From: a virus | DNA: 35,318 nucleotides | Virus record (IMG/VR): IMGVR_UViG_3300044825_000106 | Location: 1-35,318 of that record | Strand: one strand, 5' to 3' | Shown: positions 6,239 through 14,171 of the stretch, piece after piece | Position numbering within the stretch: the first letter of the stretch is position 1 | Layout of the letters: each line of letters starts with the position of its first letter | Notes under the pieces: generated by a model | Seen by the model: only the letters and a program-made list of their open reading frames with translations | The model's database searches: none | What the model was told of the DNA's origin: nothing | Position numbers and translations under genes: made by a program

Positions 6239-7504
6239 GTGGCTGATGTACGGATAGCACTTGGCGGCTTTGGCTCCGAAGGCTGGGGCCAGGCCGCTTG
6301 GGGTTTCGGTAATGTCTCTTTGGAGGCTACCGGACAGGTAGGTTCTGTCGCCGTTCAAGCCAGCACAGATGTACCCGTAACAGGTGTTACGGCCACCGGT
6401 CAGGTAGGTTCGGTCCAGATCTCTGGGGATGCGGTAGTCCTTCTAACGGGGGTACAAGCCGCCGGCCAGGTTGGTCAAGTCGATGTAGCAGCTGACGCAA
6501 ATGTATCCGTTACAGGGGTTGAAGCCACCGGGCAGGTAGGATCGGTTACGGTCGAGGCTGGGGCTGATGTAGACGTTACAGGCCTTCAGGCTGACGGATT
6601 TGTCGGGTCGGTTCAGGTATCTGGGGACGCCAATGTCCTTTTAACCGGGGTCGAGGCAATCGGCCAGGTAGGCCAGGTAGACGCCCAGGGCGGGGCCGAT
6701 GTTGATGTTACCGGCCTTGAGGCTACCGGCGAGGTTGGATCGGTAGTCATCCAGGCAGACGCCAATGTAGACGTAACAGGTGTTACGGCTTTTGGCCAGG
6801 TAGGCCAGGTCGATCAGACCGGGGATGCCATTGTCGATGTAACAGGTGTTACGGCCACCGGAGAGGTTGGCAGCCCAACCATTGAAGGCGATGCCAATGT
6901 GGACACGACCGGCCTGGAGGGTACAGGCCAGGTTGGGTCAGTAACGGTTGAGGCTGGATCAGACGTTTTAGTAACAGGTGTTACTGCCACAGGCGAGGTA
7001 GGCGATGTTGTTGTAGTACAGAACATCGATGTCTTGGTAACCGGGGTAGAAGGGACTGGTCAAGCTGGTCAGGTAGATGTTCAGGGTGATGCAAACGTAG
7101 ACACCACTGGAATAGAGGCTACTGGGCAGGTAGGTACGGTTACCGTAGCTGCCAACGCCGATGTATTTGTAACAGGTGTTACGGCTACAGGGGAAGTTGG
7201 CCAGGTAGACCATCAAGGCGATGCGACCGTCAATCTTACCGGGGTTGAGGCTACCGGAGAGGTTGGCAGCGCAACAATTCGAGGTGATTCAAATGTTACA
7301 ACCGCAGGGCTCCAGGCCACCGGACTGGTCGGGTCTGTAGTTGCTGCGGCCAATGCGAATGTTTTAGTAACCGGGGTCCAGGCTACCGGATATGTTGGGA
7401 ATGTTTTAATATGGAGCGTGATCGATGACGGTCAGACCCCCAATTGGGCATCCATAGACGATTCCCAAACACCGAATTGGACTCCTATTTTAGAGGCAGC
7501 TTAA
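6239..7504 (+). CDS. Virion protein of sixteen 22-residue GQVGSVTV/DVxVTGV repeats
   Basis: 421 residues, GTG start. After 28 residues (GGFGSEGWGQAAWGFGNVSL at the end) come sixteen exact-length 22-residue units of the form [E/T/Q]ATGQVGSVxVxxxADVxVTG[V/L], with no insertions, then a partial unit and a tail with DDGQTPNW and DDSQTPNW. Each unit should supply two beta strands, so a long beta-solenoid or fibrous stack is likely (inference). It lies between a minor virion gene and the tail fibre and is probably surface exposed. The same GSVTV module caps two other proteins in this window. Five junctions encode VTGVT with the 14-bp palindrome described separately. The GTG start is the least certain part; AGGG at 6228-6231 could serve it. 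Confidence 0.8.
   Translation: MADVRIALGGFGSEGWGQAAWGFGNVSLEATGQVGSVAVQASTDVPVTGVTATGQVGSVQISGDAVVLLTGVQAAGQVGQVDVAADANVSVTGVEATGQVGSVTVEAGADVDVTGLQADGFVGSVQVSGDANVLLTGVEAIGQVGQVDAQGGADVDVTGLEATGEVGSVVIQADANVDVTGVTAFGQVGQVDQTGDAIVDVTGVTATGEVGSPTIEGDANVDTTGLEGTGQVGSVTVEAGSDVLVTGVTATGEVGDVVVVQNIDVLVTGVEGTGQAGQVDVQGDANVDTTGIEATGQVGTVTVAANADVFVTGVTATGEVGQVDHQGDATVNLTGVEATGEVGSATIRGDSNVTTAGLQATGLVGSVVAAANANVLVTGVQATGYVGNVLIWSVIDDGQTPNWASIDDSQTPNWTPILEAA
6377..6390. repeat. GTAACAGGTGTTAC palindrome, copy 1
   Basis: Exact copy in the repeat-protein gene at the junction of units 1 and 2, encoding VTGVT. Arms GTAACA and TGTTAC are perfect inverted repeats around GG. Confidence 0.8.
6773..6786. repeat. 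GTAACAGGTGTTAC palindrome, copy 2
   Basis: Exact copy at the junction of repeat units 7 and 8 of the same gene, encoding VTGVT with the same codons as copy 1 even though the following unit differs (TAFG rather than TATG). Confidence 0.8.
6839..6852. repeat. GTAACAGGTGTTAC palindrome, copy 3
   Basis: Exact copy at the junction of repeat units 8 and 9, exactly 66 bp after copy 2. Confidence 0.8.
6971..6984. repeat. GTAACAGGTGTTAC palindrome, copy 4
   Basis: Exact copy at the junction of repeat units 10 and 11, encoding VTGVT; the codon after it (ACT) differs from the ACG of copies 1-3, yet the 14 bases are unchanged. Confidence 0.8.
7169..7182. repeat. GTAACAGGTGTTAC palindrome, copy 5
   Basis: Exact copy at the junction of repeat units 13 and 14, the last of five within the tandem array. 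Confidence 0.8.
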
Positions 7505-7514
7505 AAGGTGAAAT

Positions 7515-10500
7515 ATGACCATTAATTACACAACCCTGTTGGGCTTGGCCCAGCCGGTAACCGGAACCGAACAAGGCACTTGGGGTGATACTGTCAATGA
7601 TGCAATTACCGCCCTGGTCGAAGAGGCCATCGCTGGTGGTGAATCGATTGACGTTACTTCCGGGAACGTCACCCTAACGGATACAGACGGCGTAGCCAAT
7701 CAGGCTCGAAACGCCATCTTAATTATTACAGGTACTCCCGGGACGACCCGAAATGTTCTTGCCCCAAACCTTAGCAAGACCTATGTTGTCATCAACAATT
7801 CGGACTCATCGGTTGTAATCAAAGGGGTAACCGGGCCAACGACCGGGGTAACCATTACAGCAAGCGATAAGGCTCTTGTGGCCTGGAACGGATCTGATTT
7901 TGTCCGTGTCGGCGCATCTGCTGGCGGCTCAAACACCCAGGTCCAATATAACAATAACGGCAATCTGGCTGGATCGTCTAATTTAACCTTTGACGGAACG
8001 ACCCTTACCGCCGCTGCGTTTGCTGACTCTTCTTTAACGTCCGGTCGAGTTGTCTACGCTGGAGCCAGCGGTAATTTAACTGATTCTACAAACTTAACCT
8101 TTGACGGAACCAACCTTGTTGCGGCAAGCATTAAGGATTCTGGCCTTACCTCAGGTCGAGTTGTTTATGCCACAACAAGCGGTGAGTTAACCGATTCATC
8201 AAACCTTACCTTTAATGGAACAACGCTCACTGCGGCAGGATTCTCCGGTCCTTTGAATGGCAGCGTTGGAGCTTCAACTCCAAGTACTGGCGTATTTACA
8301 GACGTAACCTTGAATGCTCAGGGCGATGTCCGGTTTGCTGATTCAGACTCGTCTAACTGGGTGGCTTTCCAGGGTCCGGCAACGATTGCATCGAATGTCA
8401 CTTGGACGCTTCCTTCCGCTGATGGCACAAGCGGACAGTTTCTGTCTACCGATGGCCTTGGAACCCTGTCATGGGCCACGGCCAGTAGCGGCGCATCTGC
8501 GGCAACTCCGACTGCGTTGGGTACGGTGTATGGGTCGATGACCACTGCCGGTGCGTCACCGTATCTGACTGCGCTTGGTTATAACGCTGGCGCAGTCAAC
8601 ACCGGCGTTAATAACACCTTTGTTGGCTTTGAGGCTGGTAACGACAACACCACGGGAACAAACAACACCGCCGTTGGCTATCAGGCGTTGGATGTTAATA
8701 CGACAGGCGCAAGCAATACAGCCTTTGGTGCTTATGCTTTAACATCCAACACCACCGCATCAAACAATACTGCACTTGGATATGGAACACTTGCTCTAAA
8801 TACCACTGGCGCAGAAAATACTGCGGTTGGGTATGAGGCGTTGGATGTCAATACGACTGGTATTAGAAACACAGCTGTTGGATTAGATGCTCTTGGTTCA
8901 AATACTACCGGTGGAAGAAATGATGCTTTTGGTTGGAAAGCGTTACTTGCAAATACCACTGGAAGCAATAACGTAGCATTTGGCTCCGGTACATTAAATG
9001 CCAACACAACGGCGTCCAACAATACCGCAATTGGTTATAACGCATTAAATGTCAACACCACCGGAACAAACAACGTAGCAGTTGGTTATGCTGCTATGGA
9101 TGCCAATACAACCGGCAGAGAAAATACTGCGGTTGGCTCAGAATCATTTGGTGCAAATACCACCGGAATTAGAAACGCAGCATTTGGATATAACGCTCTT
9201 GGAGCAAATACAACCGGTATTGAAAACACGGCTGTCGGTGCTTATGCGTTAGATGCACATACTGTAGGAACAGGCAATGTTGCTGTTGGTTTTAATGCGC
9301 TTACAGCGGCTGATTCTAATAACAATACAGCAGTTGGATTTAAGGCTATGGAAGCCACTACCACCGGCAATTCAAATGTCGGACTTGGTATGAGGGCGTT
9401 AGAATTAAACACCACCGGCGACTTTAACGTAGCGGTTGGTTTTGAGGCTCTTGCCGACAATACCACGGGTACGCAAAACGTGGCTATGGGTTATAGAGCC
9501 GGAGACCAAATAACCACTGGCGCATATAACGTAGGAATAGGTGTCAATGCCCTTGGGGGCGGAGTTGTGGTTCCTTGGGGATGCGTTGCAATCGGTGCTA
9601 ATGCGCTCGGAGCATACACAGGAAACAGTCAGTTTGAGGGTGCATCTATTGCAATTGGTTGGAGCGCATTGGTTCGTGCTACAACAGGTGACTCAAACAT
9701 CGCTATTGGTCGTGATACCGCTGTTCAATTAACCACAGGTGGTAACAACATTGTTATTGGTGTTCGTGCCTATGAAACCGCAGTAACTGGGTCAAATAAC
9801 ATCGCCATTGGTGGTGGCGCAATGGGTAGCGGACAAGTTACCGGAGGCGGCAATATTGCAATTGGACATACTGGTGATGGAAATAGGGTTCTGCAAGCAG
9901 TAACAAGCGGTGCTGCCAATGTTGCAATCGGCTCGGGGTCAGGTAAAGCAATAACCACTGGCGTAAACAACATAGGTCTTGGTCAAAGTACGATATATGA
10001 CGTTACAACCGGAGACAATAATGTATGTATCGGCGCAAATGCTGGACAATCAACTTCTCCATCCGGTTCAATTACTACTGGTTCAAATAATTTTGTTCTT
10101 GGCAACAACAGTATTGCAAACTTGTATTGTGCTGATACAACAATTTCTTCTTCGGACGCAAGAGATAAAACTGATGTAAGTGATTTTACCTTTGGATTAA
10201 ATTGGATCACCCAACTTCGTCCTGTTACTTATCGGTGGGATAAACGGGCTTGGTATGTTGCCGATGATGCAACAACAGAAGAAGTTATTAATGCTAAACC
10301 AGATGGAAGCAAAAAACGTGAGCAGTTACATATTGGATTTTTGGCCCAAGAAGAATTGGCGGTTGAAAATCAATTTGGGTACGGAACCAACAAAAACAAT
10401 ATGTTGATTGTAAACCTCAATGAAGACGAAAGCGCATACGGTCTTAAATATGAGCGTCTTGTGCCGGTGCTTGTCAATGCCATCAAAGAACTTAAAACCG

Positions 10501-10547
10501 AACTTGATTCTGTCAAGGTGGAACTTGCAACATTGAAGGGAGCCTGA
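7515..10547 (+). CDS. Tail fibre with YadA-head-like repeats and S74 chaperone
   Basis: 1010 residues. The N-terminus (INYTTLLGLAQPVTGTEQGT, then WGDTVNDAI) is a standard particle-attachment start of environmental phage fibres. Residues about 150-255 hold three repeats of LTSGRVVYAxxSGxLTDSxN and NLTFDGT. Residues about 352-855 hold dozens of ~14-residue repeats of the form NTAVGYxALxxNTTG, matching the left-handed beta-roll of YadA/Hep_Hag adhesin heads. From S880-D881 (SSSDARDKTDV) through GFLAQE to the end is an S74 intramolecular chaperone domain, which folds the trimer and cuts itself off. The C-terminal helix (LVNAIKELKTELDSVKVELA) is the trimerising coiled coil. AAGGTG precedes the ATG. 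It should bind the host receptor. Confidence 0.9.
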   Translation: MTINYTTLLGLAQPVTGTEQGTWGDTVNDAITALVEEAIAGGESIDVTSGNVTLTDTDGVANQARNAILIITGTPGTTRNVLAPNLSKTYVVINNSDSSVVIKGVTGPTTGVTITASDKALVAWNGSDFVRVGASAGGSNTQVQYNNNGNLAGSSNLTFDGTTLTAAAFADSSLTSGRVVYAGASGNLTDSTNLTFDGTNLVAASIKDSGLTSGRVVYATTSGELTDSSNLTFNGTTLTAAGFSGPLNGSVGASTPSTGVFTDVTLNAQGDVRFADSDSSNWVAFQGPATIASNVTWTLPSADGTSGQFLSTDGLGTLSWATASSGASAATPTALGTVYGSMTTAGASPYLTALGYNAGAVNTGVNNTFVGFEAGNDNTTGTNNTAVGYQALDVNTTGASNTAFGAYALTSNTTASNNTALGYGTLALNTTGAENTAVGYEALDVNTTGIRNTAVGLDALGSNTTGGRNDAFGWKALLANTTGSNNVAFGSGTLNANTTASNNTAIGYNALNVNTTGTNNVAVGYAAMDANTTGRENTAVGSESFGANTTGIRNAAFGYNALGANTTGIENTAVGAYALDAHTVGTGNVAVGFNALTAADSNNNTAVGFKAMEATTTGNSNVGLGMRALELNTTGDFNVAVGFEALADNTTGTQNVAMGYRAGDQITTGAYNVGIGVNALGGGVVVPWGCVAIGANALGAYTGNSQFEGASIAIGWSALVRATTGDSNIAIGRDTAVQLTTGGNNIVIGVRAYETAVTGSNNIAIGGGAMGSGQVTGGGNIAIGHTGDGNRVLQAVTSGAANVAIGSGSGKAITTGVNNIGLGQSTIYDVTTGDNNVCIGANAGQSTSPSGSITTGSNNFVLGNNSIANLYCADTTISSSDARDKTDVSDFTFGLNWITQLRPVTYRWDKRAWYVADDATTEEVINAKPDGSKKREQLHIGFLAQEELAVENQFGYGTNKNNMLIVNLNEDESAYGLKYERLVPVLVNAIKELKTELDSVKVELATLKGA
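8568..10080 (+). repeat. Adhesin-head-like repeat block of the tail fibre
   Basis: About 1.5 kb encoding many near-regular repeats of NTAVGYxALxxNTTG type, with unit lengths around 39-42 bp in pairs. The coding is visibly richer in A and T than the flanking virion genes (AATACCACTGG, GGTTATAACGC). Repeated coding of this type is prone to recombination, which would shorten or lengthen the fibre or exchange its receptor-binding face. Confidence 0.8.
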
Positions 10548-10549
10548 TT

Positions 10550-10870
10550 ATGACAACGCAATTTACTTGGAAAATTACTGATATGTACACGATCAATACA
10601 CCTGAGCCAGATTTTGTTTGTATGGTGAGATGGTCGTATGTCGGAGTGGATGCGCCTTATGTTGCAAGCATTTCAAATGTCAGCAAGTTTCAAAAACAAA
10701 TTGGCACTTTTACTCCGTATGAAGATTTAACCAAAGAACAAGTAATTGGTTGGATTCAAGAAGAACTTGGGCCTGTAACAATTGGCAATATGCAATCATC
10801 CATCAATGGTGCAATTGAGACACAAAAGAATCCACCACAGGCTCCCCAGCCGCAACCTTTGCCTTGGTAA
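10550..10870 (+). CDS. Fibre-associated small protein (DUF7936-like)
   Basis: 106 residues. It has the familiar order of a Trp-containing start (QFTWKITDMYT), a short beta domain (VRWSYVGVDAPYVASISNVS), TPYEDLTKEQVIGWIQEELG and a Pro-rich end finishing in LPW. This is the small protein commonly found immediately after S74-type fibre genes in environmental phages (DUF7936 by my recollection). A role as fibre assembly factor or fibre-bound subunit is suggested by position only. GGGAG precedes its ATG. Confidence 0.75.
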   Translation: MTTQFTWKITDMYTINTPEPDFVCMVRWSYVGVDAPYVASISNVSKFQKQIGTFTPYEDLTKEQVIGWIQEELGPVTIGNMQSSINGAIETQKNPPQAPQPQPLPW

Positions 10871-10892
10871 AAAATTAAAATGGAGAAAACTC

Positions 10893-11573
10893 TTGAGCGA
10901 GATTAACCAAAACGAGGTACGCAAAGTTTTGATTGCCACTCCATCCCATGACGGGCGTTTGGATGTCTGGTACACAAGCAGTTTGGTAAATACCATTCGA
11001 GTTGCACAATCTGAGGGTATTTTTGTTCACCCTATATTTATGTCTTACGATGCCTTGGTTCAACGGGCTAGAAACGATTTATTTCGTATTGCGGTTGAAG
11101 ACAAATATGACGACATGATATTTATTGATTCCGACCTTGAATGGAATCCAATGTGGATTATGGAATTGTTGCACCGAGAGGAAGATGTTGTTGGTGGAAC
11201 TTATCGCAAGAAAAACGATAATGTTGAGATGTATGTGATCAAGACTAGAAACATTCAATCGAGTGACAATGGATTGATTAAAGTAGATGGTCTTGGCACT
11301 GGCTTTGTAAAACTGTCCCGCAAAGCATTTATGGCGCTTTGGGATTCAAGTGAGCCGTACCAAAATGAAGACCGAGAAGGTCGGATGGTTTGTGACATCA
11401 AGATTGTCAATGGGGAATTGTGCAGCGAGGATGTTGTGTTGTTTCAAAAACTTACGGCACTTGGATTTGATGTGTGGCTTGATCCAAAAATGACTTGTGT
11501 ACACATTGGAACTAAAAAGTTTTATGGAAACTTTGAAGATTTTATTAAACGCCTTGCACAGCAGGCTGCTTAA
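10893..11573 (+). CDS. GT-A fold glycosyltransferase (second copy)
   Basis: 226 residues from a TTG start. GGAG at 10882-10885 stands 7 bases before the TTG, whereas the nearby ATG at 10880 opens only an 8-codon frame. The domain begins KVLIATPSHDGRLDV, followed by YDALVQRARNDLFRIAVE and MIFIDSDLEW, where DSD at 79-81 is the DxD metal site. A later acidic motif (GELCSEDVVLFQKL) matches the catalytic-base region. It parallels the enzyme at 593-1330 and sits directly after the fibre genes, so decoration of fibre or host surface glycan is plausible. The acceptor is unknown. Confidence 0.85.
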   Translation: MSEINQNEVRKVLIATPSHDGRLDVWYTSSLVNTIRVAQSEGIFVHPIFMSYDALVQRARNDLFRIAVEDKYDDMIFIDSDLEWNPMWIMELLHREEDVVGGTYRKKNDNVEMYVIKTRNIQSSDNGLIKVDGLGTGFVKLSRKAFMALWDSSEPYQNEDREGRMVCDIKIVNGELCSEDVVLFQKLTALGFDVWLDPKMTCVHIGTKKFYGNFEDFIKRLAQQAA

Positions 11574-11738
11574 ATGAACAACCAGACTCCCATTACTTTG
11601 AATCTTGAACTGCACGAAATTAACGGCATCCTCCATGCCTTGGGCGAACTGCCGACTAAGAGCAATGCGATGTTTCTAGTTCAGAAGATTCAGGCGCAGG
11701 CACAGGCTCAATTACCGAAGGAAAAAGGTGAACAATGA
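11574..11738 (+). CDS. Small phage protein (LELHEINGILHALGELP family)
   Basis: 54 residues, filling the space between two glycosyltransferase genes. The ATG follows the previous stop directly and the TGA overlaps the next ATG. The core LNLELHEINGILHALGELPT and the Gln/Ala-rich helix after it match a short family often found near holin and fibre genes of environmental phages. Function unknown. Confidence 0.75.
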   Translation: MNNQTPITLNLELHEINGILHALGELPTKSNAMFLVQKIQAQAQAQLPKEKGEQ

Positions 11739-12679
11739 TTCAAGCCAAAGGCGGTACAGAAATTCTTTACGACCGTCTGGCTGCGTGTGTGGACTTGACC
11801 GGGATTAACCTAATCAAGTCTACGGCGTCCCATAAACTGCTTGATCCAAATAAGAAAAACATCCTTTGGGAGCATTTGAGCTATGACCAGCCAAATGTCC
11901 AGGCCCTTAAAGATCAAAGCCTAATCGACCGATTAGACGCCATAGTCTTTGTAAGCCATTGGCAGCACGACCAATTCCGGCGGCACTTTCCCATCCCGGG
12001 TAACAAGTGTTACGTTATTCAGAACGCCACCGAGGCGTCAGCCCACCATGTAAAGCCAAGCAGCAATATCCGTTTGATTTACACCTCTACACCCTGGAGG
12101 GGGCTCAAGGTCTTGGCAGATGTCTGGGAGCGCCTGGGACGGGATGATGTCGAGCTGGTGGTCTATTCCGGGACCAAGATCTATGGCCAGGAGTTTCACG
12201 ATCGAGAGCATCCAAAGTTTGCTCCGATCTACGAAAAGCTCAAGCGGCTGCCTGGGGTGACCCATATTGACTATGCACCCAACGAAGAGGTGCGCCAGGC
12301 GCTTAGGTCATCTCATATCATGGCTTATCCTAATACCTGGGAAGAAACATCTTGCCTGGCCGCTATGGAGGCTTTGACTGCCGGATGTAAGGTGGTAACG
12401 ACCATATACGGGGCCCTGCCGGAAACCTGTGGTGTCTGGGCTGATTACATACCTGCCTCAGCCAATATGGCGGATAGATACGCAGACGCCTTAAATCAGG
12501 CTATTGACAGCTTTTGGGAAGACGAGACCCAGTACAAACTCTTAGACCAGGTTGATCATTACAACAGGTACTGGACATGGGAATATCGACTCAAGCAATG
12601 GAACGACTTTTTCAAGGAGATTAGGAATGGCCGAGAAGTGGATACAAGAGGCAATCAAAAAGCCTGGATCGCTGCGTAA
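11735..12679 (+). CDS. GT-B fold glycosyltransferase (GT4-like)
   Basis: 314 residues, slightly short for a GT-B enzyme. The N-terminal half has AIVFVSHWQHDQFRRHFP and the central YVIQNATEAS, where the two Rossmann domains meet. The C-terminal domain has LIYTSTPWRGLKVLADVWER, and YPNTWEETSCLAAMEALTAG, whose E-x7-E region binds the nucleotide sugar in GT4 enzymes. It begins at GGTE-like KGGTEILYD, the usual donor-loop start, so the N-terminus is minimal. It probably transfers a sugar in the cytoplasm; the acceptor is unknown. Its coding contains GTAACAAGTGTTAC at 12000-12013. The 3' end overlaps the next gene. Confidence 0.85.
   Translation: MIQAKGGTEILYDRLAACVDLTGINLIKSTASHKLLDPNKKNILWEHLSYDQPNVQALKDQSLIDRLDAIVFVSHWQHDQFRRHFPIPGNKCYVIQNATEASAHHVKPSSNIRLIYTSTPWRGLKVLADVWERLGRDDVELVVYSGTKIYGQEFHDREHPKFAPIYEKLKRLPGVTHIDYAPNEEVRQALRSSHIMAYPNTWEETSCLAAMEALTAGCKVVTTIYGALPETCGVWADYIPASANMADRYADALNQAIDSFWEDETQYKLLDQVDHYNRYWTWEYRLKQWNDFFKEIRNGREVDTRGNQKAWIAA
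12000..12013. repeat. Palindrome variant GTAACAAGTGTTAC
   Basis: Both arms are perfect, with AG at the centre. It lies in the GT-B glycosyltransferase gene but in another reading frame (GGT AAC AAG TGT TAC, encoding GNKCY), which argues that the conserved thing is DNA, not a VTGVT peptide. Confidence 0.7.
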
Positions 12680-12800
12680 ATCCCTAAAGGTGAAAAAGGG
12701 AGAAAAGATACCGGCCGGCAAGCTCGAGGCAGCTGCCAAGAAACCAGGGAAAATTGGCCAAAGGGCCAGACTTGCCAAAACACTACGGGGAATGAAATGA
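12627..12800 (+). CDS. Small basic phage protein (AEKWIQEAIKKPGSLRK family)
   Basis: 57 residues. The opening AEKWIQEAIKKPGSLRKSLK and ending RARLAKTLRGMK form a conserved short family spread across many tailed phages with different tails. AAGGAG at 12614-12619 supports the ATG at 12627 inside the end of the glycosyltransferase gene. The protein is about 30 percent Lys/Arg. Function unknown; nucleic-acid binding is plausible. Confidence 0.8.
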   Translation: MAEKWIQEAIKKPGSLRKSLKVKKGEKIPAGKLEAAAKKPGKIGQRARLAKTLRGMK

Positions 12801-13018
12801 TTACGACTCAAGAAGCACAAAAGGTCGATGGGACGATCATCCCACGCCACACGGTAGAGATTTTCTGTCCCAATTGTGGGCGGGATGTCGATGAATATGA
12901 GCTCTCTGCATTGGAGTGCAATGACTGTGGGCAAGACCTAAGCACACCAAAACAGAACATCTCAATACACGCAACATCCGTCCCCGCAGCTGGTGGCAAA
13001 ACAATGGGAAACAGATAA
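12797..13018 (+). CDS. Small zinc-ribbon protein
   Basis: 73 residues. CPNCG (C24, C27) and CNDCG (C41, C44) form a classic treble-clef or zinc-ribbon knuckle pair; the rest is polar. The ATG overlaps the stop of the preceding gene by ATGA. Zinc ribbons of this size often bind nucleic acid or protein partners. I cannot name a specific role. Confidence 0.75.
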   Translation: MITTQEAQKVDGTIIPRHTVEIFCPNCGRDVDEYELSALECNDCGQDLSTPKQNISIHATSVPAAGGKTMGNR

Positions 13019-13027
13019 GGATGTTTT

Positions 13028-13486
13028 ATGACGCAATTGCCCGATCCAACAGACCCATCCGGGGCTGCCAGGGCTGCATTAGGCGGTATCAAAGAGGCCC
13101 TCAAGGTCGGTCGAGAAATCAAGGACACGGCCAAGGAGGTCAATACCTTTTTGGACGAAGAGGCCAAAGCCAGGGTAGCTTGGCGCAGGAAGCAACAGGA
13201 GGTCCAGCGCCGGGGTGACATGATGTATATCGATGCTATTAATGAGTATCGAGTGCTTTACAACCTGAAAAAGAACAAGGAACACGCATTTAGAGAAATT
13301 GAGAAAGAGTTTGGTAAACGGGCGGTGGACGAAGTTCAAGCCCTAGAGACCAGGCTAAGGAAAGAACGCAAGGATTTACAGAAAGAATTTGATTCAGATA
13401 GGGAAGCAACACGGAAAGAATGGTTGGTATTAGGGCTTCTGGCGTTGCTGGTTTACGGGATTCTTAAATTTGCAAAGGTGTGGTGA
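13028..13486 (+). CDS. Coiled-coil protein with C-terminal membrane anchor
   Basis: 152 residues. After a flexible start comes a long charged helix (about residues 15-130; AFREIEKEFGKRAVDEVQAL and RLRKERKDLQKEFDSDREAT are examples) ending in one membrane segment (WLVLGLLALLVYGILKF). AAGGA at 13017-13021 with a 6-base gap supports the ATG. It lies first in the lysis cassette and overlaps the holin-like gene by TGATG. A role in lysis control or as an inner-membrane spanin-like partner is possible, but the anchor is C-terminal, unlike Rz proteins, so that is weak. Confidence 0.7.
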   Translation: MTQLPDPTDPSGAARAALGGIKEALKVGREIKDTAKEVNTFLDEEAKARVAWRRKQQEVQRRGDMMYIDAINEYRVLYNLKKNKEHAFREIEKEFGKRAVDEVQALETRLRKERKDLQKEFDSDREATRKEWLVLGLLALLVYGILKFAKVW

Positions 13487-13761
13487 TGAGCAGGATGACC
13501 GCTGAAGAAGTAGAAGTCCGAGTGTGGGGCTTTATTGTCATCTGCATTATGATCATGCTCACGACAATTACGCTGGGCATTCTCTGGGCAGTGACGTTTG
13601 AAGAACAGTCAATGGAGCTAGCACCAATTGATGCTATTTTCTTGGAAATTCTTAAAGCTGTTGCGTATATGTCTATCGGTACTCTCGGTGGTATTGCGGG
13701 CCGTAAAGTGGCAAAGCAAGTTGCTGAGAAAGTAGCCGATGACGATAAGGGGGAAACATGA
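13486..13761 (+). CDS. Holin-like membrane protein, two TM segments
   Basis: 91 residues. Two hydrophobic helices (about residues 14-36, GFIVICIMIMLTTITLGILW, and 52-72) are separated by a short acidic loop; the C-terminus is charged (KVADDDKGET). The size, topology and position between a coiled-coil membrane protein and a second holin-type gene fit a phage holin, which would open the inner membrane to release the endolysin. I chose the ATG overlapping the previous stop over two upstream GTGs. ATGA overlap with the next gene indicates coupled expression. Confidence 0.7.
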   Translation: MSRMTAEEVEVRVWGFIVICIMIMLTTITLGILWAVTFEEQSMELAPIDAIFLEILKAVAYMSIGTLGGIAGRKVAKQVAEKVADDDKGET

Positions 13762-14171
13762 TACCTATCGGAACGCTATTAGAAGTCGGGGGCAAGATCC
13801 TCGACAAAGTTATTCCTGATCCAGAAGCCAAGGCCAAGGCTCAGGCGGCCCTTATGGAGCTCCAGCAAAAAGGTGAGTTAGCCCAGCTCCAGGCGGATAT
13901 GAACGAGCAGGACAACCTGACCAAGCGCATGGAAGCCGACATGAAGTCGGACTCTTGGTTATCCAAGAACATCCGTCCCATGACGCTGGTATTCATCCTG
14001 TTGACCTACACAGCCTTTGGCCTCATGTCTGCCTGGGATCTTGAGGTCAATAACAACTATGTCGAGCTGCTGGGCCAATGGGGGATGCTTATTATGAGTT
14101 TCTACTTTGGCGGCCGCACCCTTGAAAAGATCATGGATATGAAGGGAAAGCAAAATGCAGCTAAGCCCTAA
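13758..14171 (+). CDS. 3TM-type holin (gene-transfer-agent holin family)
   Basis: 137 residues. An N-terminal amphipathic helix (GGKILDKVIPDPEAKAKAQA), a charged middle and the signature SWLSKNIRPMTLVFILLTYT followed by LLGQWGMLIMSFYFGGRTLE match the holin family typified by gene transfer agents (GTA_holin_3TM). Two strong membrane helices are seen at about 74-92 and 103-118. It should permeabilise the inner membrane at lysis. GGGGG precedes the ATG. Presence of a second holin-like gene just upstream suggests a holin/antiholin pair or two-step control (inference). Confidence 0.85.
   Translation: MIPIGTLLEVGGKILDKVIPDPEAKAKAQAALMELQQKGELAQLQADMNEQDNLTKRMEADMKSDSWLSKNIRPMTLVFILLTYTAFGLMSAWDLEVNNNYVELLGQWGMLIMSFYFGGRTLEKIMDMKGKQNAAKP

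Larger units (their letters stand above)
6323..7378 (+). repeat. Tandem array of sixteen 66-bp units
   Basis: Sixteen in-frame 66-bp units, each encoding 22 residues, without any length change. The amino-acid pattern is conserved while codons drift between most units, so the array is old or selected rather than a recent expansion. The units alternate loosely between GSVTV-type and GQVDV-type strands, suggesting doubling of a two-unit block during growth. Position 5' of the tail fibre fits a host-contact structure whose length can change by recombination between units. Confidence 0.9.

Noticed and set aside
6323-7378. CRISPR-like array in the 66-bp repeats
   Set aside because: The units are coding throughout, contiguous without unique spacers, and conserve amino acids rather than bases.
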